64,000 nucleotides of DNA from positions 1,351,168 through 1,415,167 of the forward strand of contig NZ_CP009528.1 in NCBI RefSeq assembly GCF_000970025.1. Reading direction: 5' to 3'. The stretch is from Methanosarcina barkeri MS (lineage in GTDB: Archaea; Halobacteriota; Methanosarcinia; Methanosarcinales; Methanosarcinaceae). The position numbers and the translations under genes are program-made. The number at the start of each line of letters is the position of its first letter. The stretch's first letter is position 1. Below are positions 46,113 through 56,090 of this stretch, one piece after another. The notes beneath the pieces are model-generated. The model did no database searches. It saw nothing but the letters and a program-made list of their open reading frames with translations, and had not been told where the DNA came from.

Positions 46113-47312
46113 ATGAAGAGAAAAGGTAATTTCTATACAATTGCGGTTTTTTTAATTGTTTTTTACATGCTCATAGGTATTATGCCTGCTGCGGCAAATG
46201 AAGATGAATGGAGCAGCCTGACCGTTACTCTCGGAACTGAAAATTCAATAGTAAGCATAGTTTCTGTTGATGAATACACTATTGAAGCATTGAAATTTGA
46301 TGGTTATGGCATGGTCTGGCTTCGTGTCTCGAAAAACGGTTTGACTCTTGGGGATACGGTCCTGGAAAATAACAGTTCAAGCTGGTGTTATATGGACAAT
46401 AACAACATACGGCTTAAGGCTTGCAACGTCACCAATATGGAAAACCTTCCTATGTTTTCTAATCTTTGTTCACCTGAAGCAGAAGTAGTTTTTGAAGCAA
46501 AAAAGTCCGCCGATGAAACATCTACCGAAGATAACGTGAGTCTGGCACTTGATTTGGAGGCTGATAAAGATGAGTACCTGCTTAGTGACGAAGTAATTGT
46601 TGATACGGAGATTCGAAATATAGGGAACATTAAAGCAGACAAAGTAAAATTTAATGTTGACCCCGATGGGCTTCTGGTTCAGGATGGAGGTCCTGAAAAT
46701 ATAACGATTGATAAAGGTTCAAAAAAATCTTTTGAACTTCGTCTCAGGTTTCCAGAAAGAATAAAAGATAATTATAGTATAACCGGAAATGTGAGTTGGG
46801 AAGATAATTCCGGTAAACATTTCCTTTCAAAAGTTGTAGACATTTCAGTCAGCGAGCCCCTGAAAATCTATAAATACACAGGGTCCGAAGTTTTTATAGG
46901 AACTCCTGCATATGTTACGGTTTCCGTTAAAAACGTTCAAGACAGGCCAGTAAATATCTCATTAATCGACCCGGTGCCAGCAACATTTACAATGATTAAC
47001 AACTCCGAACTGGCCTCCAGTGTCCTGGGTTTGGATAATTTGTCTTATTTGAGCCAGGATTTTGTGCTGGCCCCGGAAGAAATGAAAACAATTTCTTACT
47101 CCATCAAATCCGAAAAACTCGGAGCACACAGGGTACCGCAAACTCATGCATATGCAAATTTATGCGGGCAACTATACAATGAATGTTCAGATTCCGAAGA
47201 TATAATCACAGTATATGATAATATTTCATACAAAGAATATAATCATGAGACTCAGGTAGAAGAAATATCTCCTGTAAAAACAAAATTGTCCGTTAATCTG
47301 GTTCCAGCATAA
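46113..47312 (+). CDS. Secreted protein with CARDB/DUF11-like domains
   Basis: About 399 residues from the ATG at 46113 (MKRKGNFYTIAVFLIVFYML), which has GGAGGG 10-14 bases upstream; the frame opens at 46032 but that start lacks a signal. Signal peptide 1-30, an N-terminal beta domain with two Cys (SSWCYMDNNNIRLKAC) and two tandem Ig-like domains (DEYLLSDEVIVDTEIRNIGN; GSEVFIGTPAYVTVSVKNV). No C-terminal TM is seen, so it may be released or bound to other surface proteins. It follows the DUF3344 gene by ~150 bp. Confidence 0.75.
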   Translation: MKRKGNFYTIAVFLIVFYMLIGIMPAAANEDEWSSLTVTLGTENSIVSIVSVDEYTIEALKFDGYGMVWLRVSKNGLTLGDTVLENNSSSWCYMDNNNIRLKACNVTNMENLPMFSNLCSPEAEVVFEAKKSADETSTEDNVSLALDLEADKDEYLLSDEVIVDTEIRNIGNIKADKVKFNVDPDGLLVQDGGPENITIDKGSKKSFELRLRFPERIKDNYSITGNVSWEDNSGKHFLSKVVDISVSEPLKIYKYTGSEVFIGTPAYVTVSVKNVQDRPVNISLIDPVPATFTMINNSELASSVLGLDNLSYLSQDFVLAPEEMKTISYSIKSEKLGAHRVPQTHAYANLCGQLYNECSDSEDIITVYDNISYKEYNHETQVEEISPVKTKLSVNLVPA

Positions 47313-47979
47313 TTTTTTTGGTCTTCATAACTTTATTATTATAAGGCGAGAAACTCCCTTCCTCGAAAACCTGAGCATGAAATGGTTCTAGGGAGAGGTA
47401 CTTGACTTTCATAACTTTTTATAGTTATAGAATGAGGAGAGATTCAAGAGTTCTATGCTTTCACGAAAGTCGAAGCAAGAAATCCACTGCTTTAGTTGTG
47501 GAAGGACTTCGCCAACTCTAACAACATTATTTTCATCGTGTGTTGACTTATTTTAAGTCAAAATTCCAATCATATATGAGCATCTCATGCACAAATCAAT
47601 GAGGGTTGCAACGGTTCGACGCTACTGGCTTTAGTCAATAAGCCTATTGTCCTCTGCCTCTTTCGAGGAATTTCTATGGGCTTTGTGTAGTCAATGAGCC
47701 TATTGTTCTCTACCTCTTTCGAGGAATTTGAAAGCCAAGCCAACTACTTTAGCTGCTGGTAATTGACACCTTATCTGACAATTCTATTGTGAACTCACCG
47801 AAGCAGGCAGCAGCCAGGATGAAATGTTGGTAGTTGACAGCTTATCCGACAATTATATTGTGGGGTAAAAAGATGACAAAACAACATGAAATTCTTCGAA
47901 TAACAAGTACAGGTAAATAAAATTTTAAATAATCTTACTCTCTTTCTAATTTTCCCTGAAAATTTTCAGTTATGATTTA
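47313..47979. other. Intergenic region between convergent genes, with duplicated segments
   Basis: No gene. It holds the paired segments described at 47633-47870 and further direct repeats such as TCATAACTTT. Confidence 0.5.
47633..47870. repeat. Two interleaved duplicated segments
   Basis: AGTCAATRAGCCTATTGTYCTC...CTCTTTCGAGGAATTT occurs at about 47633 and 47689. GGTARTTGACA-CTTATC-GACAATT-TATTGTG occurs at about 47757 and 47830. Confidence 0.75.
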
Positions 47980-48903
47980 TTATTTAAGTAGCCTCCTTCT
48001 CATTAGCAGCCCTGAAATCACCAGACATACATATGCAAGGGATGCATTAAAACCAGGTAAAACATGGAACTTTTCTTCATAACTTTTAATTTTAGTCAGA
48101 TCAGAAGGATTTTTTTCACCAAGGTTTTTAATTGTATTACCAAGACTCTTAGTAATAACTTCAAAACTTCTGGTTGCATTATCAATACTCTTGGTCATAA
48201 TTACTTGCAAATTTTCAGTGTAATCTTTTAGTTCCTCATCTATATGTGTAGCATTCTGACTAAAATTAAGCCTGTCGTCGATGTTTTCCAAAGATTGCTG
48301 CAAGGTCTTGTTGATTTCTATTTTAGTTAAAGGATTTGAAGAGTTTTCTATCCCTTTTGAATAACTACCATTGGAAGAGTTTTCTGTTCCTTTTGAATAA
48401 CTACCGTTGGAAGAGTTTTCTATTCCTTTAGAAGAGCTACCACTAGAAGAGACTCCTTTAGAAGAGCTACCACTAGAAGAGACTCTTTCAGAAGAACTCT
48501 CTTCTAATGTGGAGACTTCAACATGAACAGGAATTATGACCCCCGCCCCAACAGATCTTCCTGGTATGGTGCATGGAACATATATTTTGCATTTAATGTC
48601 TGTTTCAGTAGAAGCGGGAACTTTGAGCGTAACTCTAACTTCTTTCGTTTCTCCTGCTTTTAGATCAAAGGAGGAGGGAGAAAAGGTAAACCAATTTTGA
48701 TAAGTACTTTCATTAACAAAAACATCATATCTTGCAGTTTCATTTCCTGTATTTATCACATATATCTGTTGCTCTGCAGACGTCCCAGGAGCAAGTTTAA
48801 AACTCATATTTCCTGGGCTCACTCCAATTCCCATACCATACGCTGCAGTTCCTTGCAATGAGATCAGAAGGACGCTAATGAATAACACAATCTTTACTTT
48901 CAT
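47980..48903 (-). CDS. Surface protein with Ig-like domain and PGF-CTERM-like tail
   Basis: A 307-residue protein. Signal peptide 1-22; an Ig-like domain (about 25-130; GIGVSPGNMSFKLAPGTSAEQQIYVINTGN) like pilus-associated/NEW3 modules; a Ser/Gly/Asn-rich low-complexity stretch with repeats SSSGSSSKG and ENSSNGSYSKG (about 135-190); a helical segment; and a C-terminal LPGFNASLAYVCLVISGLLMRRR, which fits the PGF-CTERM signal cut by archaeosortase A. It is probably lipid-attached at the surface and heavily O-glycosylated in the Ser-rich part. Confidence 0.8.
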   Translation of the reverse strand: MKVKIVLFISVLLISLQGTAAYGMGIGVSPGNMSFKLAPGTSAEQQIYVINTGNETARYDVFVNESTYQNWFTFSPSSFDLKAGETKEVRVTLKVPASTETDIKCKIYVPCTIPGRSVGAGVIIPVHVEVSTLEESSSERVSSSGSSSKGVSSSGSSSKGIENSSNGSYSKGTENSSNGSYSKGIENSSNPLTKIEINKTLQQSLENIDDRLNFSQNATHIDEELKDYTENLQVIMTKSIDNATRSFEVITKSLGNTIKNLGEKNPSDLTKIKSYEEKFHVLPGFNASLAYVCLVISGLLMRRRLLK

Positions 48904-49006
48904 TTACAAACCTCACTATTTCCCAGTACAAATTTTATGCATAATTTAAGTTTGACTTTTCACGTTTAGAGAGTTATCTCGTCTTTTGTGCAAATGTAAA
49001 CGTAGT

Positions 49007-50182
49007 TCAGTATTCTGAGACGGATTCAAGAGAACTTTCTGCGAGATTCATAATTCTTAACTTCAAGTTATCAAGATTTTCAAAAAAGGCGACTTTTTTT
49101 CCTGATAAAATATCCTGCAGAATTAGTCTACCGAACTCGTCATCCTGTCCGGATTTTAAATTCAGGATCACAGAACCCGCAGAATAGGTAACTGAAGCTG
49201 CAAGTTCGTCACAGTCACCATCCGTAACTCCAATAATCGGAATTCCAAACCTGGAAAATATACTTCCTGCAATCTCAGTTGTGTCGTCTCCAATGGTAAT
49301 AGCAATGTCTGCTCCTTCAATCATCTCAAGTGAACGCTCTGCACAGTGGTCTATAAGAATGACCTTAACTCCGTTTTCAGGAGTTGTCTCCATTAAAGAG
49401 TTCTTTTTTAAAATAGCAGTTTTTGCCACACATTCGCTTTTGTCTTCAGGAGAGCTTTTATGGCCTTTGAAATTTTCCCGCTGAGTACCGGTTTTTATCC
49501 AGGACCTGGAAAGGTCTATAGGTACTCTTTCTCCATGCTTATGGAGAATATCAATACCCTGCTCTTTTAGAATTCCTCCTTCTATTGAGGTCAAGAAACC
49601 ATCTTCGGATATGAGGGTGACCTCAGAAGAAGTAGCTTTTCCAATAATGATCCCCTCAACAAGTATGTATGCCCCGGGAAAAGCTGATATTCTTCTCAGA
49701 ATCCGCCTTCCCTGGTTGGTTATTTCAATAGTATTAATCGGACGCGGAGGCTGGGAAATTTTTAGATTAAGCAATTTGGAAAGTTTTTCAACATGGGGTT
49801 CAGCAGCCTGATTCCATGGGATGATTTCACCATCGAGACAACCGGGCCTTTCTATCTGTATAAGAGGCTTTTCATCAGGGTTTTCTACATGCGAGACTAC
49901 GATCCTTCCAAAAGTTCGGCCTGTTTGGAGCTCTCTACCATGGTTCAGAAGGCACACCATGTCATTTGATTTAAAGAGAGTCCCAATACAGGCACTTGGA
50001 CTTCGAAACTGGTTAATTTCAATCAAGTCTTCCAAACCGGCATCAATAACTGCAACTTTTCCCAATGTACCGCAGAGACAAGCGTCGACAAGGTTTTCCC
50101 TGGAGAGTAGTGTAAGAATATTTTTAATTATCTGGGGGGAATCCATAAGCTGGACATTATGAATAACAATTCCAATCTTCAT
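49007..50182 (-). CDS. DUF2117 family protein, copy 2
   Basis: A 391-residue paralog of the protein at 33525. Shared features: MKIGIVIHNVQLMDS, GTLGKVAVIDAGLEDLIEI, SACIGTLF, CLLNHGRELQTGRTFG, and ITIGDDTTEIAGSIFSRFGIPIIGVTDGDCDELA. The middle linker (EDKSECVAKTAILKKNS) differs. Function unknown; the GDDTTxIAG and TDGDCD motifs are the best candidates for an active site. Located inside the surface-protein region, unlike copy 1. Confidence 0.85.
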   Translation of the reverse strand: MKIGIVIHNVQLMDSPQIIKNILTLLSRENLVDACLCGTLGKVAVIDAGLEDLIEINQFRSPSACIGTLFKSNDMVCLLNHGRELQTGRTFGRIVVSHVENPDEKPLIQIERPGCLDGEIIPWNQAAEPHVEKLSKLLNLKISQPPRPINTIEITNQGRRILRRISAFPGAYILVEGIIIGKATSSEVTLISEDGFLTSIEGGILKEQGIDILHKHGERVPIDLSRSWIKTGTQRENFKGHKSSPEDKSECVAKTAILKKNSLMETTPENGVKVILIDHCAERSLEMIEGADIAITIGDDTTEIAGSIFSRFGIPIIGVTDGDCDELAASVTYSAGSVILNLKSGQDDEFGRLILQDILSGKKVAFFENLDNLKLRIMNLAESSLESVSEY

Positions 50183-50624
50183 AGATACAAGTCATATAGT
50201 CAAACTAATTATACTCATCGAATTAATTTCGTATTAAATAGGTTATATTTCTTTATAATATTTAGTTATATCAATTTTTATATTATCAAAATCTGTTTGG
50301 AAATCTTTTATGGTTAAGCTTGTACATCAGATTAATACAACGTGATAAACTCATTTTATGACTATTAAAAAATAAATTACATTTTAAATTCGGGCTTAAA
50401 TTCGAGCTTGTTTCCAAATAAGTACCTGTAAAAATCAAAAAAGATATATATTCATAATTTATGTTAACTAATAAAAAATAAGTAACATTTAATCTTGTAA
50501 TCAGCAATGTTTTTTCTTTCATTAATTATACGTTACTGTAATCATAATGCATTGATCTGGCTACGTTTTGGTCTTATCCCTGCCCCATTACAGTAATGGA
50601 AAAGGAAACAAGGATTGTTGAACG
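50183..50624. other. AT-rich intergenic region
   Basis: No convincing gene: a 78-aa minus frame at 50286-50522 lacks coding features. Divergent promoters for the DUF2117 and permease genes are expected here. Confidence 0.45.
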
Positions 50625-51809
50625 ATGTTTGACGAAGAATTTTCAATGGCAATAAGGCAGTTGCGTCTTAAAAAACTCCGAAGCCTGCTGATACTTCTAG
50701 GAATCGCAATTGGAGTAGCATCTGTAGTAGCCGTCGTCTCTTTCGGAGAAGGTCTACGAATCAATGCGGTAGAAGAGATTCAGAAGTCTCGTGACCTGAC
50801 TTTAATTGATGTTTCTCCAGGTTTAAAAGATAATGGACTCATCCTGCTAAGCGAATCGAAAGTAGAAGAACTAAAAGAATATGGGAATCTGGTCTGTCCG
50901 TATGTAAAAGATGCCTATGTTAGTCCTTCAGGGAGCTATTTTGACTTATTTGGTGTTCAGGAAGATTACAGAACTGCAAATGAGCTTGAGCTTGCCGGAG
51001 GGGGCTGGTTTGAGAGTGGGCAGAACCAGATTGTACTTGGAAGTGACCTGTGGGAAAAACTGGAAAAATTGGACGGAGCCGAGATAGGGACACCCATAAC
51101 AGCTAAGTTGCGTCTTTATGGAGCTGATGGGAGACCAATCGATAAGGAAGTAAGCTTTATTCCAACGGGCTATTTAAAGCCAACTGGGAGCGAAATCGAC
51201 AATGAAGCTTTTATGAGGCTTGGATATGCAAAGGAACTCAGCAAAAAGGAGTATTATGATGGGGCTCTGGTTAAGGTGGAAAGTTCTTCTCTTGTTACCG
51301 ATACAAGAAAGAAGATCGAAAAACTTGGGCTTGCTACTTCAAGTGCCCAGGACGAAATCGATTCCGTTAACCGGATAATGAACGCGGTGACTCTTATCCT
51401 TGCTTTTTTTTCGAGTATTACCTTGCTTGTAGGTGGACTAATGGTAATCAACACTATGGTGGTCTCGGTCTACGAACGAACCCGGGAGATAGGGATCTCA
51501 AAAGCTCTTGGTGCTTCAGAATCTGACATCCTGCGAATGTTTTTAGCTGAATGTCTGTTTATCGGGGCTCTTGGTGGGATTTTTGGAGATTTCTGTGGTG
51601 TTATTTTCTCGATGCTCATAGATAAAGTAGGAAGACCACTGTTGATATCACGGCTCGGAATTGAAAATATCGGCCACCTGACTGCATTAAACTTCGAGAT
51701 TCTTGCAGCCGGTTTTATAATCTCTTTATTTGTGTCCGTGCTTTCAGGGCTTTATCCTGCCTGGAGGGCTGCAAAACTGGATCCTATCAAGGCATTGAGA
51801 CATCTTTGA
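50625..51809 (+). CDS. ABC transporter permease, MacB/FtsX type
   Basis: A 394-residue protein. N-terminal TM (about 18-42; LRSLLILLGIAIGVASVVAVVSFGEG), a large extracytoplasmic MacB-like domain (about 45-240), then three TM helices in the FtsX domain (LILAFFSSITLLVGGLMVINTMVVSVYERTREIGI..KALG is the diagnostic segment). C-terminal PAWRAAKLDPIKALRHL is the usual end. Family role: mechanotransmission or export of lipoproteins and peptides using an ATPase partner; no ATPase gene is in view. It is followed 34 bp later by a DUF3344 gene. Confidence 0.93.
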   Translation: MFDEEFSMAIRQLRLKKLRSLLILLGIAIGVASVVAVVSFGEGLRINAVEEIQKSRDLTLIDVSPGLKDNGLILLSESKVEELKEYGNLVCPYVKDAYVSPSGSYFDLFGVQEDYRTANELELAGGGWFESGQNQIVLGSDLWEKLEKLDGAEIGTPITAKLRLYGADGRPIDKEVSFIPTGYLKPTGSEIDNEAFMRLGYAKELSKKEYYDGALVKVESSSLVTDTRKKIEKLGLATSSAQDEIDSVNRIMNAVTLILAFFSSITLLVGGLMVINTMVVSVYERTREIGISKALGASESDILRMFLAECLFIGALGGIFGDFCGVIFSMLIDKVGRPLLISRLGIENIGHLTALNFEILAAGFIISLFVSVLSGLYPAWRAAKLDPIKALRHL

Positions 51810-51843
51810 ATGGAATACTTAGCTTTTCCGGGAGATGATTTAG

Positions 51844-52788
51844 TTGGATACTGGAAAGAAAATCTTGATAATAGGGCTGCTTGGAATCGGGCTTTTGCTC
51901 CTTTACTTCTTCTCCGGAAACGGAGGCTGGCAGGGAGATGGTATTCCTCCATATACGATTGCAGAAGGAGTTGTCAGAGGAGAAGTCTATGTTGATGGGG
52001 GACATGGCTATACCGGGGAAAACCCTTATATCCAGTATTTCAAACTGCCTTCTGGGGACATCAAATTTGCTAGACTTTACGTACCCGTCTGGAACTATAA
52101 AAGCGGGAATAGTATCCGTGTAACTGTCAATGGCAATAACCTTGCAGTAAAGCAGGAGCCGGATTATTCTTCGGCCTGGGGAGTCGGCCTCTATTGTTTA
52201 CAAATCAATAATTCTCTCCATGATGGAATAAACGAGGTTTCTATCTCTCCTGAAATCCCAGGAGGTGGCCCTTACGGCACTACCCTCGTAGCTGTTTGTG
52301 AGAACAGGTCCCTGCCTCCGGTCAAGTTCTGGATCAACGAGGGCAATTATGCTCTTGCGTATACAACTAATAAAGATGATGTAACGAGCACTTTTGAAGG
52401 CACATCCCCTGGGAAAAATGCAAGCCTCTATACAATGATTGTAGCAGGCACTGAAGGGGAGAGAGATGAACTGTACTTTGATTCTACGAATATTGGAAGC
52501 GATGTTGGCAGGTCTGCTCAGGGAAAGTACTTTGACCTTTTTTCAACTTCAGTCTCGCTGAAGAGTACGGAAAGCTCTCTTCGCTTTGAACGGGGAGATG
52601 AAGGCTACTTACATCCCTGTGTTGCAGTCCTCGTTTCTGAATCGGAATCGAATGATGAGTATCTTAAAATACATGAACAAAAAAGCGCAGAAAGTCAACA
52701 GGTGCCTCTTCCAGTAATAATCGTCTGCCTTCTAGCTTTCCTTGCTATTGCCATCAGGTTCAGGAAGAGATATGTTCAGGAAGAATAG
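51844..52788 (+). CDS. Membrane-anchored DUF3344 protein
   Basis: A 314-residue protein with a TTG start (GGGAGAT upstream). TM anchors at both ends (about 7-23 and 287-305); between them is a DUF3344 domain (VVRGEVYVDGGHGYTGENPYIQYFKLPSG, VKFWINEGNYALAY, YLHPCVAVLVSES). Compared with the gene at 44267 it is just this domain without CARDB. It lies in an apparent operon with the FtsX-type permease, so the permease may handle this protein or its partners. Confidence 0.85.
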   Translation: MDTGKKILIIGLLGIGLLLLYFFSGNGGWQGDGIPPYTIAEGVVRGEVYVDGGHGYTGENPYIQYFKLPSGDIKFARLYVPVWNYKSGNSIRVTVNGNNLAVKQEPDYSSAWGVGLYCLQINNSLHDGINEVSISPEIPGGGPYGTTLVAVCENRSLPPVKFWINEGNYALAYTTNKDDVTSTFEGTSPGKNASLYTMIVAGTEGERDELYFDSTNIGSDVGRSAQGKYFDLFSTSVSLKSTESSLRFERGDEGYLHPCVAVLVSESESNDEYLKIHEQKSAESQQVPLPVIIVCLLAFLAIAIRFRKRYVQEE

Positions 52789-52930
52789 GTTTAGGAAGAA
52801 TAGGTTAGGAAGAATAGGTTAGGAAGAATAGGTTAGGAAGAATAGGTTAGGAAGAATAGGTTAGGAAGAACAGGTTCGGAAGAATAGGTTAGGAAGAACA
52901 GGTTAGGAAGAACAGGTTAGGAAGAGATAG
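52765..52930. repeat. 14-bp minisatellite beginning in a gene 3' end
   Basis: AGGAAGAATAGGTT is repeated about ten times. The last codons of the DUF3344 gene (TTCAGGAAGAGATATGTTCA...) are themselves diverged units. Confidence 0.95.
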
Positions 52931-53055
52931 GTGTGTACATAAAAGGCTTTCTAACACTGATTCAAAAAAATCTTCTTTGGCTAAAAAGTATGCAGTTCCT
53001 ATCCCACGTAAAATTAGATAACTGAAAATTAATCCTGATACAAATGAGGTAAAAC

Positions 53056-54147
53056 ATGAAATACAGACTGATTCTCGCAGCAGTGCTTGCACTGATCCTG
53101 GCTGTTTATTTTGTTCCTGGAGTTATTATATCAGGAGCAGTTTCCAGCTCATCGCCTTCCCCTTTTGCGTGTAGTCTGGAGATTCCGCTGGACAAGAGTC
53201 AAGCTTCCAATGTTCTTGTAGCGGGACAAACCTGGGAGAGGGCTAGAGTAAACATCCAGAATATCGGAAGTGAACCTTTACACAATATAACCGTACTAAT
53301 TGAAATTCCACAAGATCTGGAAATCGACATACCTTCTCAACCATATCATATAACAAAGGAAGGACAGAACCTCGAGGCCGAAATTGGGGATCTGTCTCCC
53401 GGACAAAGAGAAGGCCTCCTTCTTGATGTAAAACCACCTGCCTCTGTTGAGTTTAAAAAAGAGTTCCCTCTCAAAATTCACGTGGTCTACCTTGAAGGTG
53501 AGCAGCAAAGTAAACAATTTATAAATATTGTACCACCACCTTCCTGGCTGACTTATATTACGATCCTGGCAAGCCTCCTGCTCTTTGCTGGCATTCTGAT
53601 TGCTGTAAAACATTTTGGAGTTCTTGAGCTCTTTTCAACTGTTGACCTGATAACAATAGCACTTCTTGCCGCCATTATTGCCGTAGTGTTCCGGTACATA
53701 AGTAAACTCATTAATCTGGGTTGGTTTGACGGCCTGGTTATTGCAATTCCCACAGTTATCCTGATGATAGTAGCCCTGCAGCTGGTCCGAAAGCCCGGAA
53801 CTGCAACTTTGCTTTTTGCCTGTGTCCTGCTAATCAGTATTGTTGTCTGGGGTTCTCAGATTATGTGGCTGGGTTTCTATCTGGCTGAAGGTGTTATAGT
53901 TGACCTTCTTGTCTTCTTATTCGGGATGGATTATGCAGATAGGCGCTTGACAGCTGTGGTCTATGGCATATCAAGAGGCGCGATTTCAACCCTTGTATTC
54001 TATATGCTCTATGCCCCCGTTGAGTGGAAGATCTCATATGCACCCTGGTACGTAGGGGTTCAACTTGCACTTGCATGTGCAGGAGGGTTAATAGGAGGGC
54101 TGCTTGGCTACGATACAGCTATTAAAATGAGTGGTGCAAGGCTTTAA
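53056..54147 (+). CDS. Ig-like domain fused to a multi-TM membrane domain
   Basis: A 363-residue protein. Signal/TM (about 5-25), an extracytoplasmic NEW3/CARDB-like domain (about 35-160; ARVNIQNIGSEPLHNITVLIEIPQDL), then six to seven TM helices (about 165-355). The membrane part, with short loops and a Gly-rich end (ACAGGLIGGLLGYD), recalls ECF-type S-components or other small-ligand membrane binders, but I cannot assign it. It follows the permease and DUF3344 genes, probably the third gene of their operon. Confidence 0.7.
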   Translation: MKYRLILAAVLALILAVYFVPGVIISGAVSSSSPSPFACSLEIPLDKSQASNVLVAGQTWERARVNIQNIGSEPLHNITVLIEIPQDLEIDIPSQPYHITKEGQNLEAEIGDLSPGQREGLLLDVKPPASVEFKKEFPLKIHVVYLEGEQQSKQFINIVPPPSWLTYITILASLLLFAGILIAVKHFGVLELFSTVDLITIALLAAIIAVVFRYISKLINLGWFDGLVIAIPTVILMIVALQLVRKPGTATLLFACVLLISIVVWGSQIMWLGFYLAEGVIVDLLVFLFGMDYADRRLTAVVYGISRGAISTLVFYMLYAPVEWKISYAPWYVGVQLALACAGGLIGGLLGYDTAIKMSGARL

Positions 54148-56090
54148 AATATCTATTAAAATTTTTGTTTTCTAAAAATCTGTAAAAAAGATTCAACTGG
54201 GCAGAGGATCAGAATTTTTTTCTGGCCCAACCCCTGCCCTAATATTCCGCAATAATATGTGTAGAGTATGCTTATGTTTACTAATTTTACTTTTATTTTA
54301 GTGAGATGAGTTTTTCAAATTGCTACAATATCTGGAAATAGTTTCATTTTGTGGACTTTTGCGGAATACAAGCTGCACCTAAAACTCTTCACCTGCCCAT
54401 ACTTACAGGCGAAGAATTTACAGGAGTTGTATGTTCAAGTAACGAATCTAGGAGGCTTTTCTTTTTTGTGTCCTTGTAGACATATATATGTATGATAAAC
54501 TTATATTTAACATTTTCTGTAATTTTCATAACATTAGATGTTATTATAATAAAAAGTTATGTTATTTATAAAGAAGAAAAATACTCAGAGGGAAGAACCA
54601 AAAGGAATAACCATCATGATTCTCAGAGTGTCTGACTACTATTAGTTAATGAGCCTATCCCAAAACCTATTTTATTCTAAATTATCATGAATTTACAGGA
54701 TCATTTTAGTGATTAAGTATTCAATTGATTGCTCCAAAAACGAGATCCAAAAATCAAATTTTGAGTTTCTGGATAGGCTCAATAAGAAAAAGAATGACCG
54801 TATCTGAGATGCAGCCTGAAAAATGTATTTAATTTTTCGGGTAAGTTCCAAATAGAATGATGGCTCTTCGCTGTTTAGAATGAGTAACTTATATCCATCC
54901 CTTAAATGTCGAAGTAGCGCATCTAAACTTTAAAAATGTTTATGGTTGAAACTCACATTCAAACTTGGTGTTTCTCTTTTTGGCCTAGCTACTTTTTAAC
55001 TGATAAATTATTTTCAACCTACACAAAACAACGAAGAATCAAAATATTGAAAAATTAATATATCTACTATATAAATACGTTAAATTTGAAACAAAGTTGC
55101 ATGTTTGCATATTATATAACACTTATTACAATTTTTATAAAATTTAATGTTATTTCATTAAAATTATTGTTATCAAAACAGAGCAAATGTGTCCCGGTCA
55201 AAGCAGATGATTTGATTAATCTTTATTGAATAATCACAATCGCTAGCCATATCTCTCATTCATTTTTATTATATTTATAAAACTATAAACTAATTTCTTT
55301 AACTGGCTACAATTTTAATTTCAACATGAGAAGGCAGTAAGGTATTTTCATAGGACAAGAACCAGGGGTAGTGTCCCTTTTTATAAAGTTGAAACATTTG
55401 AATTTTATTAAGAACTGCCACCCAATATTAAATAAATAGTAACAATATATAATTTGAAAATTTAATTTTATATTAAATTTATTCATCTTATGTATATCAA
55501 ATAAAATTAATGAAAAAAAAAGTAATACTATGTTAGAAAAATTTAAATAAATGTTATGTCTAAAAAAATACTGCCGGAAAAAAGTAAATAGGCAAGAAAA
55601 AGTAGACAGTCCAGGGAAGTGGAACGTATTGACTTGCTGACTTGTCTTAAGACCCCTCATATAACCTTTAAAAATATGCCGATCCACATTCGTGAAACAG
55701 AGAAAGTGGAAATATATTCCGGCTATCAATCATCTGGACAAGGTGATTAGATCACATGAACACGAAGAATCTGAACAGAAGATAAAAGTGTCTACGTTCA
55801 GATTTTTCATTGTCCATTTTGAATGCTCTGTGCATGCTTACTGCACAGTATCGCTCGACGAATTTCCCAAAAAGCGTCGAGGATAACCGGAAGAAGGATA
55901 AAAGAGAATCCATTCTCGGATTCCAAAGTATATTATCCAGATTATATATAAACTTACTGGATAGTGTCGCTCGGCGGACCCCCAATGAGCTGTCTGAGGA
56001 TGGAATAGTACAACGAGTTTTCAACTAAGATGCGGGGACAACCTGCGATTAAAATCAATATTCGAGTAGATTTGAAGGAGAAATTCATAG
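54148..56090. other. 1.9-kb gap with no convincing gene
   Basis: It contains a hairpin at 54387-54414 (CTTCACCTG/CAGGCGAAG), a MITE at 54651 and very AT-rich DNA around 55020-55560. Open frames at 55307-55729 (-) and 55692-56028 (both strands) have no recognisable family and may be decayed genes. A short motif, ATAGTGTCGCTCGGCG-like, occurs near 55848 and 55962. Confidence 0.45.
54651..54780. mobile_element. MITE family A, 130-bp copy
   Basis: Starts GAGCCTATCCCAAAACC and ends, inverted, GAGCCTATCCAGAAACTC. AAT flanks both sides. It has the same length as the 6800 copy and a similar core (TGATTAAG..TTGATTG). Confidence 0.8.

Noticed and set aside
55692-56028. Transposase remnant
   Set aside because: The frames are open but no transposase motif (DDE, HUH or serine type) could be found; left as unassigned.
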